A stretch of DNA of 64,000 nt from Pseudeuparius sepicola. Taxonomy: Eukaryota > Arthropoda > Insecta > Coleoptera > Anthribidae. Numbering within the stretch: the first letter of the stretch is position 1; every line of letters begins with the position of its first letter. Below, one piece after another: positions 40,090-52,604 of the stretch. Made by a program: the position numbers and the translations under genes. Where the stretch lies: positions 67,291,949-67,355,948 of the forward strand of contig OY987298.1 of the NCBI GenBank assembly GCA_963920635.1, read 5' to 3'. The notes under the pieces were generated by a model. That model had not been told where the DNA came from. It worked only from the letters and a program-made list of their open reading frames with translations, and made no database searches.

Positions 40090-40589
40090 GATACTTCAGA
40101 AACATAACCACATGGTTTTGCAGGGGGAGGTGGTAGTAATAATTATTATTATATTCTTTATTACCTACTGTTTGCGATTAATGCATCTAAGACAGCAAGA
40201 ATTTTTGAAAAGCGGAAACGAACCCATTTTTTATATTGGATATTCTAGGTCAATGTAATGAAATATTTACGCCTGGTCTGACCTACAAACATCATTCCCT
40301 AATAATATGCTTGACCACTGTTTAATATTGACACTTCAATGAAATCAATAAAATAGTATATGATCGTGTAAGCCAAGAAAATTTAATTTGTAAGTATGTA
40401 TTTTCTTGGCCGTTTTGATTAGAGCAAATTAAAATAAAATATACAGGGTGAGCCATTTCTATAGTTCGACCGGACTATATGTGATAGGATTTTTGAAAAT
40501 AAATGTGTTTTTTTGCTATAACGTTTATAATTTAAAATTTCGAGTTATATTAAAGGAATCAAAAGTTATTGTAGCACATATTATTCTAG
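40090..40589 (+). other. Erk7 intron 1, end
   Basis: No gene. A lone ACAGGGTGAGCCATTTC MITE end lies at 40443-40459. The acceptor is TTATTCTAG at 40581-40589. Confidence 0.5.
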
Positions 40590-40796
40590 GGCTGCCAATA
40601 ATAGAGACATCTACCTTGGGTTTGAGTATATGGAAACAGATTTACACAATGTCATCAAACGAGGAAACATCCTCAAGGATATTCATAAAAGATACATAAT
40701 GTACCAGTTGCTGAAAGCAATCAAATACATCCATTCAGGAAACGTTATACACAGAGACTTAAAGCCTAGTAACGTTTTATTAGATAGTTTATGTAG
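40590..40796 (+). CDS. Erk7: Erk7 exon 2: hinge to catalytic loop
   Basis: Residues 87-156: hinge [13 protein letters not shown], then helix D/E region [20 protein letters not shown] and the catalytic loop HRDLKPSN (141-148; Asp143). Enters in phase 2 and leaves in phase 2 (TGTAG|GTGAGT). AT-rich codon use, in contrast with exons 1 and 5. Confidence 0.96.
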
Positions 40797-40862
40797 GTGA
40801 GTATGGGTATGGTAACTACTGATTTATCATAAAGAAAACGCACTATTTTTATTCTATTGTAG

Positions 40863-41003
40863 ATGTAAAATAGCAGATTTTGGATTGGCTCGGTCTCTTA
40901 CCCAAGGACCAGAAGGAAGTTTTGGAGACAGTGATCCCACTTTGACTGATTATGTAGCTACTAGGTGGTATCGTGCTCCAGAAATTTTGATTGCAAATAG
41001 GAG
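40863..41003 (+). CDS. Erk7: Erk7 exon 3: DFG and activation loop
   Basis: Residues 156-203: [18 protein letters not shown].. with DFG at 161-163 and the dual-phosphorylation motif TDY at 184-186 ([17 protein letters not shown]). Human MAPK15 has TEY here. The APE motif is 194-196. Intron 2 before it is only 66 bp. Donor GTAAAT at 41004. Confidence 0.96.
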
Positions 41004-41023
41004 GTAAATGCCTTAATCTTAAG

Positions 41024-43929
41024 CCGGGTCCAGATATGGCGAGCAGAGCGCAAGCCGAACACGAAGCGTATAACCAAAATGGTTCGAACTAAGTATTTGG
41101 TGGTTAAATAAAACAGAACATTTTCCAATTTACAATATATTTACAATTTGAAATTTGTACAATAAGGTGGTTAACAAAAGGTAATAAACACAATAGCAGC
41201 TTAAAGTTCAGTTCAAACTAACAATAGAATAGTTATGTTCGTCAAAAATGAGCTACAAAATCAGAGACGTTTGTTGAAACGAGAGCACTGTGTTCTTAAA
41301 AGTTCACACGAGATGTTAACGTTACTTTGAGAGCACTTAGACAATTTGGACTACTTTACAGAGTTCCTCGAAACCGTCCACAGTAAAAGCTGAGCATTTG
41401 CCACCTCTGCGCTAAGCTTCTGGTTGATGCGACCTCGGCTAGGCTTCGAGACTCGTGTCGGGTCGTGGTTTTCAAGCTGGTGCCAGAAGGTGTGCAAAGT
41501 ACTCCCGAGCCAAGTTTTAGAGCTGGGGTATTGTCACGTAGACCTGACTCGCTCCTGTGCCTCGTGTGCTCACATGCAAAATAAATTACACAAAACAGTC
41601 TCTGTTAAGTGCCTACTGCAGTCGAATCGTCGACGCTTTTACAATTACTAGTTGAATTTCTTAAATGTAAAAAGGGTTGAAAATTAATTAAATCTGTACA
41701 GATTTTCCAATCAAATTTGGCAAACCTTAACTAGCAACCCAAAGATAGATTACTTGAAGCATGTAACCTTGAATTAATGAACCCTGAATCTGACTATGAA
41801 ATAGATTAAAAATGACTATACAAAACGATTAATTATCTTTACTAAAGCTGCCTTATAAATTTACTCTACAATATTTACAAGATAAAAAGTAACATTCCCC
41901 GTTCGATCTCGAAACACAAGACGAAAAATTATAACATCCGAAAGCTAGATAACCAAAAAAAAGGAACCGTGGTAAAGTTCACATACCTCGGGCAACTTAA
42001 GGGTTCGTTTTACTAAGTCTGTGCTATTAAACAAATTTATAACCAAATTAAGGCCACAGCTCGCAGAGCCCACAGAGAAAAGGGGGAACAGGCCTAGGTG
42101 AGAGTAGCTCAAGAAGTCGTCAAAATGACGTTATTAATACGAAACTATTAAAAATTGAGCATCTACTCACCCAGACTGTGTTCCCGGGGTCCTCTCTATG
42201 GTCCACCTGCTGCAGCTCCTTGGTGGCACTCAAAAAATGCGTGGAAATCGTCCACTTCCACACCTCAATGCCACGTGCTCGCAAGACACATGTAAAAAAC
42301 AGAAAACCTTAATTAGCACAGCAAAAACAAATGCACACTATATATAGAAACACGTAAGCCGACCATAAAGTGGGAAATTAGGCTTGAACAGAGATTTTCA
42401 CATGGAAACTTCGAACAGAAAATTCAAGGCCGAATTTCACCCAACGCGATTTTTACCACGAGTGTTCGAAAGGGAAGTGCCACGACTTCTTGTCGCGGGG
42501 CCTATTTATAACCTTTTCTGCAAGGATGACGACTTCCGCCTTCTAGAATGATTTAGAAGGTTTGAAAAGCTAAACCTAGTTAGAAAAACAATCGGAAATA
42601 CCACGAGTGATAATCCAGATGACAGGTCACTGTCAATTCTGCCAAACTTCTACCACTGATATTAGACCAGTGAGAAATGTCGAAAACAAAGAGTGACGTT
42701 AGTGCACGAAATCAACACCGTGGCGCTAGTCAATCGCGAAACTGAATAAAGTGAATATTGAGTGTGATTTACCTCTGACAGCGCTTAGAACAATGTAGTT
42801 GTTCTAATAATACACACCTTCAATTGATGAATGAAATTTAAACACTCGCAAACGGCACCTTTAATCAACAGTTTATTTAAGAAACACAAGCTCTACATCG
42901 AGTAGGCAATATATTATACATCAGCTTGTATAAGTGGTTGCAGATGTTAGGGCAACATTCTTAAAAATGGTACGTTTATACGGTGTGTGACGAATTAATA
43001 GGAATGAAACAATGCACTTAAAACGTCGTAACGGAAATTAGATACAATTTTCGTTACAGCGTATTATAGTAGAGCCGAGTCTGTATGTAAAAATTCTCAC
43101 CCTTACGATAGTCCAAACTAAGAGTACATACCCCAGAAGCAACTAAATACTTGTGCGGGAAAAGGGTACGTGGCAATTGCGATTAGTTTGTCTTTATTGC
43201 CCTTTGCGGCTAGGACCGACTTTTCCAGACACAAATGGGATAACATTCGCTCAAGTACTGCGAAAAACCCTAGAAAATAGTAATAGGTAATACCTGCGTA
43301 GTTGCGGAAACACAGAAAAAAATGTCTACTTACGCTGCAATAGTGAGGCTTTTACTGTGGTAGGTACCTAATATGCACAAAGGAAAAGGACTGGCGCGTT
43401 TTCAAATTGTGGCAGTGGCGTCAAGCCAATGAGAGCGTCCCGCTATTTCAATTATTCAATACAATCACTTTTCCCTATTTTTCTAGAGAATAATGTTGCT
43501 TCACTTTTTTTATTTCATAGATTTAATTTGGATGCTAGTTACGACCTATATTTATGGCGTTTAAATATACATATATTTTCGTGAACATCCTTATATTGTA
43601 TTAGTTGAATAATTTACTCCTCGGTCCGCGTCCCTCTCCAATGCTCCTAAGTAAGTTTCGGCGAGCCTACCACGCACGCGTCCAAATTATTATAACCAAA
43701 ATCTACAGGATGCTATTCTCTACACTTTGCTATTACCGCGAGCACTCTCTGAGTTCGTCGAAAAAAACTGGCAGAAGTAAGAGCAAGCCGAGCGCTTTGC
43801 GAGCTGCTGGCCGGTGCCGTCCTCACTGTGGCGAATCGGCGGCAAAGTCTATTAGTATATATCTGGACGCTGTAGGCGGTAGATACGCTTGATGACTCGC
43901 ACTCTGCGGCTCGCCATGTCTGGACGCGG
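41024..43929. mobile_element. 2.9-kb element filling Erk7 intron 3
   Basis: CCGGGTCCAGATATGGCGAGC at the left and GCTCGCCATGTCTGGACGCGG at the right are inverted (two mismatches). The flanks CTTAAG and TTTTAG could be a decayed ~5-bp duplication. Inside is a moderately GC stretch with a TTATAAATAGG motif on the minus strand (about 42505-42515), which suggests a further inserted LTR or promoter, but I could not place its limits. No transposase frame is convincing. Superfamily unassigned. Confidence 0.65.
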
Positions 43930-43972
43930 TTTTAGGTTCACATGAAATGTTTGACACCTGTATCATTCGTAG

Positions 43973-44112
43973 GTACACGAAAGGGATTGATATGTGGAGT
44001 TTAGGCTGCATCCTCGCAGAAATGTGTGTAGGAAAACCAATCTTTCCCGGAACATCTACAGTAAATCAAGTGGAGAAAATAATGGCCACTATACCCACAC
44101 CCACTGCAGAAG
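43973..44112 (+). CDS. Erk7: Erk7 exon 4: kinase C-lobe
   Basis: Residues 203-250: [17 protein letters not shown], the helix F region with the invariant Asp, then [20 protein letters not shown] and TIPTPTAE. The acceptor is CATTCGTAG and the donor GTGAGT; phase 1 at its end. Confidence 0.95.
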
Positions 44113-44842
44113 GTGAGTTTGGGATATAAGACAAAATAATAGTTATTTCTGTATCATAAGGGCGCAAAGGAGACGTATATAACCCGCGGCTTGAAGATAA
44201 TATACAAGGTGAGGACCACAGACCAAATGGTGAGGATCTTAAAGGCTGTTTGGGTTTGGGCATGTCATATACAGGGTTAACTATCACTTAGTACAAAAAT
44301 TTTTATGGCAGATAAAGAAAAATTAGACTTGCTAAAATAAATTTTCAAAAATTTTCTAACATTTGTCTTAAGCCTAAAAAAATTGTTTTTCAAATTGTAT
44401 TAAACCCCTCAAAAAACGCCGCCTATGGACGCCCGCGCGACATGTCTAAAAATTTCGCATATGTCAATAGCGCGGCGTTGCCACGTCTATCAATTTATCC
44501 GAGGATTCACCACAAAATTTCGATTTCCTTTTAAAAACGATTACTTTCTAAGGAACATGTAGAATGCCTATGAAACACCTACCTTACTGACATTTCCAGG
44601 ATTGTTCGCACCATTTTCTGTTTTCTTGCTTTTTTACATTAAAAGTCACACAACACAACATTCACATTTTTTAAATCTGTTGGGGATCTCTTGGTTTCCC
44701 TCTGCTATTCCTTTTGTTTGAAGCGAGGTACTCAGCCTGACGACCACGACGAGGTAGATCCCCTCCGCCAGGAAAACCCCGAAGGGTAACCGAAAAATCA
44801 CAACTGCACTAGCACACATTGCACAAATGCACATGCAAAGCA

Positions 44843-46160
44843 CTACAGTAGCTGTTCAAAGAGGCCGCCGTTAACTTCGATGCACAAATTCACTCGGTTA
44901 ACTAAAGAAGTCCGGATACGTGCAAAAAGTCCATGATTATTCCGGATTTGAACAGCTGCACCTTCAATTCGTTCACGTAACTGCTGCTCGTTGTCGATTT
45001 CCTGCTCGTACACAATCGCCTTCATGAATCCCCAAATACAAAAATCCATTGGATTCAAGTCTGGTGATCGCGGCGGCCATGCAATGGGCCCTCCTCTTCC
45101 GATCCAACGGTTGGGGCATTGGTCGTCTAAAAGTGCACGAACAGGTCTCGCAAAATGGGCTGGTGCACCATCGTGCATAAACCACATGTCATGCAGTACT
45201 TGTAGTGGCAAATTATCAAACAAAACATTTGTCAGAAAATACAAGTATCGTTCAGCGTTTAAATTTTCCGGTAGAATGTATGGTCCAATTAATCGATCTC
45301 CATAAACTCCAGCCCAAACATTGATGGAAAACCGACGTTGGAAATTAAACCGCCGAACAGCATGTGGGTTCTCATCGGACCAAATATGGCTGTTGTGTCT
45401 AAAAAAAAAAACAAAAATTAGAAATATTCACAATTTTGGCGAAGGCGTTAGGATTGACATAGCCAATTTTATAATAAATAAAAAAGATAATATAGAGGAG
45501 AGAAAGCTATAAGTAAGTAAAAATTTACATACGTGTTTAAAACCCCAGCACGTGTGAAGCAGCATTCGTCTGTCCAAAGAATGTTGAAAACAAAGTTTGG
45601 GTCTTGGGCGATTCGATCACGTAGCCAAGTGCAGTAGGTCATTCTCACCGGAAAATCATTTGCTTCTAATGCTTGGACCTTTTGTATGTGATAAGGGTGA
45701 AGGCCGTTTTCCCTTAGAATCCTCCATGCCTGTAAATAATTGTATTGTTACATTTTAAATTTTATGTAGGTATTAGGTGCAAGCAAAGACAATCCCATCA
45801 CATGGGATAGTCTTTGGTAGAAGTCAGTTTTATTGGTTTTATTTTACTTGCCTTGTTCTGAGATATTCCCAATCTCCTTGCAATAGCTGTAGTGCTTATG
45901 GAAGGTTGCTCTTCCACCAAATCAAGCACTGACTCAACATCGTCCATGTTCATTTGCCCTCCAGGCCCACCCCTTCGAGCTTGCAAAACACCAGTGTTTC
46001 GCATACGTTGTACAATGTTCACGAAAGTACGTGGGTTAGGCATATTTGCCCTGTTAGGAAAACGAATACGGTATTCTGCTGCAGCTCGATGTGCACTTTC
46101 ATCGCATCTCCCGTACATTATAACCATGTCCGTTAACTCGGCGTTCGAATACTCCGGCAT
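44843..46160 (-). CDS. Mariner/Tc1-superfamily transposase, three exons
   Basis: Exon 1 46160-45852, exon 2 45729-45533, exon 3 45398-44843 (stop TAG). Lengths 309, 197 and 556 sum to 1,062 nt, giving 353 residues without a stop. Exon 1 holds the N-terminal DNA-binding region (MPEYSNAELTDMVIMYGR.., RRLGISQNK). Exon 2 has ILWTDECCFTR (first Asp). Exon 3 has WFMHDGAPAH (second) and SPDLNPMDFCIWG (third), 41 residues apart (DD41D). The first intron only keeps frame if AAG|GCAAGT is used, so it is a GC-AG intron; the second is GTATGT..AG. The gene appears intact. Confidence 0.87.
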
Positions 46161-46269
46161 TTTCACAAAGACGCTGAACGATTTGCCGCGAAAATCAAGA
46201 CCAAACTGGGAAATAACGCCATGTTACATTCGCAAATGCCCTCCGTCGGCTACTAGCCAAACTTGAAAA

Positions 46270-47149
46270 GGTTTGTTCCAACAGGGCCAATAACCGTGCT
46301 CAAGCACGTTTAGCGCATGCGCACTACGATAAAAACGGTGCCTGGTCTAAAGCAATAACCGCGTGTACTGACATGCGCAGTGTATGGTCGTGTGACAGAG
46401 ATAAACATTAACCTCATATTTTTGTTTTTACGTAGATAGGTTTAAATCGATGGCTGGGATCGTGTTTTTTATTTCTTGTTGGTTTTTGGCTTGTTGGGTA
46501 GGGCGGGGAATCGTTGAACAATAATTTTTTAGAGTGAAGAGTGAGGTTAGCCCACCGAACATTCGGTTAGCCACATATTAAACACGCAGGTTAGGTGCGG
46601 TCACAAAACGTGATTTGGTCGATTTGATTCACAATCCGTTCCATCTGAAATTTTCTTTGGGATCGCACATGAACGGTGCAAAACTAGCGCATGCGTTCTT
46701 TAAGGGTTATCATCTAATTCATGTACAGTTCTGTGACGGTACGTAAATTCGAGTTGGAACAAATGATCCCAAAGAAAATTTCAGATGGAACGGAAAAATT
46801 GTTCAACGATTCCCCGCCCTACCCAACAAGCCAAAAACCAACAAGAAATGAAAAACACGATCCCAGCCATCGATTTAAACCTATCTACGTAAAAACAAAA
46901 ATATGAGGTTAATGTTTATCTCTGTCACACGACCATACACTGCGCATGTCAGTACACGCGGTTATTGCTTTAGACCAGGCACCGTTTTTATCGTACAAGG
47001 ACGATACACAAATGATCCATAAATCGGCTGGAACAGTGCGTGTATCGTCCCGTGTCGGTAGGTACATAATTCAGTTGGAACAGCCAGTGGGGTAGTGCGC
47101 ATGCGCTGAACGTGCTTGAGCACGGTTATTGGCCCTGTTGGAACAAACC
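46270..47149. mobile_element. Palindromic MITE inside the mariner-like element
   Basis: Arms of about 330-370 bp start GGTTTGTTCCAACAGGGCC and end in the complement. Landmarks GTGCTCAAGCACGTT, CATGCGCAGTGTATGG and CGATGGCTGGGATCGTG pair across it. A second inner hairpin uses CCGTTCCATCTGAAATTTTC (46640 and about 46780). The right arm has about 90 bp of extra sequence near 47000-47085. It lies 110 bp upstream of the transposase start. A clear target duplication was not found. Confidence 0.82.
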
Positions 47150-47699
47150 TTGTATGTACAGTTAGTTGCCTAGCTAGTAAGTTGTGAAACGACGCGGAGC
47201 AGTCGAAAAAACGTTTCATAGACTCGACCGGGCCGATACGTCGCTTAATTCATACCGCCGAGGCTTCAGAACAATAAATCCTTTATCTATGCTTCAGAAG
47301 AGGTTAGATGGTGGACAAGAATTCATCAGAGGAGCTCCGGGGGTATTAAGGGAGACGGCTTGTGGTGTCGCGGTACTCAGCTTTCCGCGAGACTAGGAAC
47401 CGGTCCGGATACGAGCTAAGGTAAGGGGAATCTAATAGCGCTGCATCTGTACAGATTCAAATCGATTGTTATTTATGTATTTTTTAAATTTGTTTGAGTA
47501 AAAAGGTATTTTCACCGTTCCTAAATCAACGGCAACACCGCGGAAAATCACTTCAGCTGTCAGTACCTTCAGAAGCCAAATTGGATGACCCGTTTTTTTA
47601 AAGATCGTAAAAAAAATCTAAAAATATTTTTCTATGTTTTCTTAAGCCACCCTGCGCACGTGGTAAAAATTTTTGTACTAAGTCATAGTTAACCCTGTA

Positions 47700-49271
47700 T
47701 ATACAAAATTGTATATATGGCCGATTTACATCTAAGTTTATGTTTAAATTCCAAGTCGAATTTCTAATTTTAAACGCTCTAAATATAAAATTTCGCAAGG
47801 CGACCTTAAATTTTACAATACGAGTGATCTTTCAAAAAACATAGTGGTGACCCGATAGCATCCTAAGAAGCAGAAAACGTATCTTGATAATATTTGCCTC
47901 ATTGCATTGCATAGAATATCTATCATTAGGATACTTACTTGATACCTACTAGCATCACGAGAGCCCCACTTTCCACGAAGCTTAAATCTAAATCCCAGGA
48001 GGCCCACCTTCCATTACGGCGCTGTCTCGCCAGGCCTACCTTTGATATGACAGGGTTGTGCTATGCAGATTGTCTACGTCCCATAATCTAAAATGTTATT
48101 TATTTTTGCGGCGATATTATCATGTGACGAATGCGTTGTTGCGAAGATGGGCCTGGCAAGAATTATTGGGAGTGCGGGGTTGTGGAAGTCACGGTAGGTG
48201 TCCACCTAGCGCGCTCAATAAAAGCGTATTAAAAAAGGAAAAAAGATAACTATACAAAAATGTTCAATAATTTTTAATCGTCGTGACGACTAGATTTAAA
48301 AAATGCCAAAATATATAAGTTGTTCCATTAAAAAATAGATCTTTGGTTTGTTAAGGTTTTATCTGAAAGATTTGGCTCAAAACTAAAAACGAAAAACTAA
48401 TGGTCAAAGATATGGAGTTAGGCGAAGAGTCTGTTGCTAGTATAGGCTTACTAGGCCAAAACAAAAGTAACTCAATGTTAGAAATTTTCATTAGTGTCAT
48501 CTATGGCTGCTTTTTCATAGCGTTGCGAATACAGTCTTGCTCTGCTATTGAGCCTACGAATAAAGTTTCCGACGAGCTTGGCAGCCTTTTTTAGCTCAAA
48601 TACCTCATTTCCTTGCTGATACTTATATAAAGCCGGGAAGTTTTAGGTCAATCATCCTGTAGGTATATATCTTTTATATGAAACATTTTTTTTCCCATTT
48701 TAAAAAATAAGGAAGTTAAGAGGGCGACAATTTTCCGTGGAACACCCTATACCTACATGACGACAAGCTTGTGGCTTGTCGATACCGATATCCTAAAATT
48801 ATCGAGGCCAACGATAAAGACAGGCCATGGCGCTAACACATAATCGCGTAGTCACGTGACCAACTTAGTCCTATATAATAAAAGGCATTTTTTGAGATAA
48901 GTAAAAACAAAAACAAATTTCGTAACAATTTGGCGAGTTTTCTTTCATATATTACATGATTGGTTTTGTGCATCCAGGATTTCTCTAAGTGTTTTTTTCA
49001 AAATTTTCAACCTGCTTCAGCTGTTTTGGGCTGAGAGTTAAACGGCACTGCACTCAAATATTTTGGCACATTCTCAAAAATTGTTGGGACAGCACCTTCC
49101 TTTAGCTTAGGTGATATTCTCTATAGGTATTTTCCTCCCACAACACATTTGTCCACTTTAATTGTTTCACTTTCTTGAAAATGTGTTAGCCACACATACT
49201 TAAGGGTTTTTTAGAAATTAAATCTCAGTTGGAATTTTACGAATCCATTTTTGGCGCAAATTTTCGTCCCC
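47700..49271 (+). other. Erk7 intron 4, debris
   Basis: No gene. AT-rich, with short frames and lone CCTGTAGGTATATA-type words near 48655. The stretch 48258-48660 has the look of a MITE interior but its ends could not be paired. Confidence 0.4.
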
Positions 49272-51112
49272 ACCCAAGTAGCAAAGTAGCTGTATTATTT
49301 TTTCTTACCGAACGGAAAAATTTTATTAACGTTTTATAAGTGTTTAAAAATAGTTAATTTGCTGTGTTATCGCCTCGAGTATTACCATTTTGCTGTGTAC
49401 AACTAATTTGTTCTGTAGTATAGTTCTTAGAACGTTCTTTCAGCTAAATTATAGAACGTTTATAAAATAGTTTTTTAATTGTTCTATAAACGTTTATAGT
49501 ACTACGTATATGACTGCTACACGTCTGTTTAGTGGTTACAACTAAATGGTTCATAATTAAGCACTCTATAAATCAGCTTTGTAAGAGTTTGGCAAATCAC
49601 AGTTCAGTTCCTTCCAATATATTTTTACTTCCAAAGATGCTTTTAAAAAATTATTTTATAGAAGTACTTACCAAGTATTTAAATTAACAGCATTGAAGCA
49701 TAAATACCAAAAAGCGCGCATTGCAGTCATTACAGAACGGTTTAGGTGTGCTCTCAACACCTAACCTAAAAACTTAGGTTCATTAAAGCGTTGTATGATG
49801 TCGTTTTCAAGAGAAAATGGGTGCATTTCGTAGAAAATTAAAGAAGAATTATCATTTAATTCAGCAAAATATTTATTCGGATAATAAATACCTATCATAG
49901 CATTGCCAGTAATGCTAATGATAAAATCACTTCCACCAAAGAAGATTTAAAATCAAATACCGACAACTCTTTCAGCTGTGTTGCATATGCTGCTGATGAT
50001 TGTAATTTTCACCAAAAGTCTTCAACTTTCAATGAAACAGAGAAAATAGAGTTACGTGAACATCTGAACTATTTTAAACATCCTAAAATAAAATAAAAAT
50101 ATGTTGTCTATATAGCATAGATAAATTATAGGTACATACATATAAAATTAAATTTTATCATGTAAAAGTTTTTTCATTGTGTGCACGATTTAAAAAAAAT
50201 ACTTATTATCACGCTCAATGCTAAATTAAATGTTTAAACTGCGTCTAGTTGCCTGTTTTATATAAGCATCGCAAGACCAACTGAAAGATCATATTAGTGC
50301 TGTGTGTGTGACTAAACTGTTTTATAAGAATTTACGCCATGTTTGGTGTGGTTAGCTTACGTTGGATCAGCGTCTCATTTTCATAAAATGTAAAAAATGC
50401 ATTTTATAACAAAAAAATAATACTGCATTAGTTGACGATATTTATTTTGTATTTAAAATTACATCCGAAGCAATAATAACAGATATTTTTAAATAAAAGA
50501 AAAACATTTATTTTAATTTTTAATAAAAAAATCATCGAAATCGATGTTTAGAAGAGGCCCTTAAAAATTTCACGATGTAAATAGTATACATGTCACAATA
50601 AATCTTAATTTGCACTAAAAATTATGTCACCCCACTATGCCATAAGTAAAATTAATTATTCGTTGTACTTTGGCACAATACTCCGCCATTCTTATTGCGT
50701 CGTCCTTATTTCATCAACATTACAAAAAGCAGCTTAAGAGGTGCATGTATGGTATTGAATAGTCTAATAGTCTTTTTAATGTAGTAAAGCACAGCAAAAC
50801 CGTTTTTTTCAAAAACGCTTAAAGAGTCAAAAAGCTTTCATGATAATTTACACAGGTTGTTTGGTACAACATTTATTTCTGCTGTGTAAAGCCTCTGTAA
50901 ACGTCTATAAAATGGTTATATAAATGTGTTTGCAGCTTTTATAGAACTGGTTATAGAGCGAAAACGTTGTATAAATTTGTGCCCATTTTAGCTCTATAAG
51001 GGCTCTAAGAACGCTGAAAAAACGTTTATCGGACTTCAGATGTTTTATAAGGTTATGCTCTATAAACGTTCTTACAGCTTTTATAAAACAGAAAATTGTT
51101 ACTTGGGCAGGG
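49272..51112. mobile_element. DNA element with CCCAAGTAACAA ends
   Basis: Left CCCAAGTAGCAAAG (49275) and right GTTACTTGGG (ending about 51111) are inverted. Both ends are rich in AGAACGTTTATAAAAC-type words (49425-49500; 50900-51080). A partial copy lies at 62218-62540. The interior has no readable transposase. Superfamily unassigned. Confidence 0.6.
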
Positions 51113-52210
51113 AAAGCAAATGTTGTTATGGTGACATTTTCTTCCTGGCTTTTGTAATATGTATAAATATAATATAAGCAGACCCAATATTTGGTATTAA
51201 TGATATTTTTTACAAAATAAAAATGAAAATTCTTCTCAGTATACTGTATAAATATTGACGAGCTCCCAGTTGATCGGCAGCGTAAAAGGCCGAATAGGAA
51301 CCGTATCAGGGCGTGCGTCGACCACGAAAATCCTCGAGTACGTCATAACACTGATTTATTTCGCACAAGGTGAATGGTGAATACAAAATACACAAACCCG
51401 AACGTGGTCAACGGGAACGGCTTCCAGCCACCCGGACCGTCTGAACTCGCGGATCTCCCGGAAGCAATTCACCCGTCTGTGTCTCAGGCTCCACTGTCCA
51501 TTGAGTCCATTCAGGGGGGAGAATTCCCCTTACAGCGCTCACGCGTCGGCGCGAGCGGCACCAATACTCCTGGACGGCACGGCTCCCACCCAGAGGCCAT
51601 AATAACACCTGGGCGGTTCCCCTCCGCCAGGACACACGCGCACTAGACAATCTAAAATATAAACTAAGATGTTTAAAAACACTTTAAACATTTAAAACTT
51701 CTCAAAACCCAAGCTGCCGCTTCCAGTTATGTGACAAATGACATGTAACGTCGGACCAAGATGATCACGTGATTTTTGTGCGCCACGGGCTATCTTTATC
51801 GTAGGCCTCGTACAATTGTTAACTGACGTATTTATAAGACTTCCCATTGCTAAAGTGTGGCTATAGCTTCATGTCTTAGAAAACAGATGGGGTAGGTTTT
51901 TAACAGTCCTATCAGATGTCAGAGAAAGTAGGATCTACTGGCTCTGCCAGTGTATTTTGCATTGTATTTTTTCTCAGGAAAGCGCATGGTGGGCCAAAAA
52001 AGTCTCAGATGTGACAACCGTGAGTTTTCTTTATTAATACATCAGCCTACTCTAAAATGTCGTTTTATTGTGTGACTGGCTTTGCATTTACTAGCGAACA
52101 ACACACTACATTGACCGTTCTGTCACCTTGACAAGTAAAATGTTACGGGCAACCAACAATGGCAGCTGGATGATCGATACTTGTTCATAAAAGTCAATTG
52201 TTGTTTTCAG
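51113..52210 (+). other. Erk7 intron 4, end, with a GC-rich block
   Basis: A GC-rich stretch (51250-51650) with an open 90-codon frame (51374-51646) has no recognisable protein content; it may be LTR sequence. TATATAATAAAAGG-like promoter words were not seen. The acceptor is TTGTTTTCAG at 52201-52210. Confidence 0.4.
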
Positions 52211-52604
52211 ACATAAATCAAGTGTGCGTGTCGGGCGTCGGCTCCTCAATGATCAAGAACGCGTGCGCCGTGCAGAAGGTGCAGCTGAGTTCGGTGCTCG
52301 GCTCGGCTGCCCCCACCGAAGCCGTCGCCCTCGTCAGCCGGCTGCTAGTGTTCAACCCGCACAAGCGGCTGCGGGCGGACGAGGCGCTCGACCACGAGTA
52401 CGTGAGCCGCTTCCACGACCCCGACCAGGAGGTGGCGATGGCCGCCAATGTCACCATTCCGCTCAACGACGACGTCCGGCTCGCGGTCGACGACTACCGC
52501 AACAAGTTGTACGAGCTGATGTCCGGCCACCACGCGCGACCCTCCGCCCACGTCAAGCCGCTGACCGCCAAGCACAAGCTGCTGCCGCCCGAGGTGTACT
52601 CCAG
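52211..52604 (+). CDS. Erk7: Erk7 exon 5: end of the kinase domain and linker
   Basis: Residues 250-381: INQVCVSGVGSSMIKNACAV then the C-terminal helices (ALVSRLLVFNPHKRLRADEA, LDHEYVSRFHDP), ending the kinase fold near residue 320. The following segment PLNDDVRLAVDDYRNKLYEL resembles the tail just after the domain in MAPK15 proteins. The exon is very GC-rich with mostly G/C third positions. It ends CCAG|GTAAAG. Confidence 0.95.

Larger units (their letters stand above)
44272..47697 (-). mobile_element. Mariner-like element with spliced transposase
   Basis: Ends CAGGGTTAACTATCACTTAG (left) and the complement of CAGGGTTAACTATGACTTAG (right) are flanked by TA (44270-44271; 47698-47699). The repeats continue with TACAAAAATTTTTA. 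It contains a three-exon transposase (44843-46160) and, upstream of that gene, a palindromic MITE (46270-47149). Inserted antisense in Erk7 intron 4. Confidence 0.88.

Noticed and set aside
45841..45860. GT donor (AA|GTAAAA) for transposase intron 1
   Set aside because: It shifts the frame and hits a stop within about 20 codons; the GC donor three bases away keeps the transposase open.
51374..51646. 90-codon frame in a GC-rich block of Erk7 intron 4
   Set aside because: Proline/serine-rich without domain, start in AT-rich context, and an equally long frame exists on the other strand.
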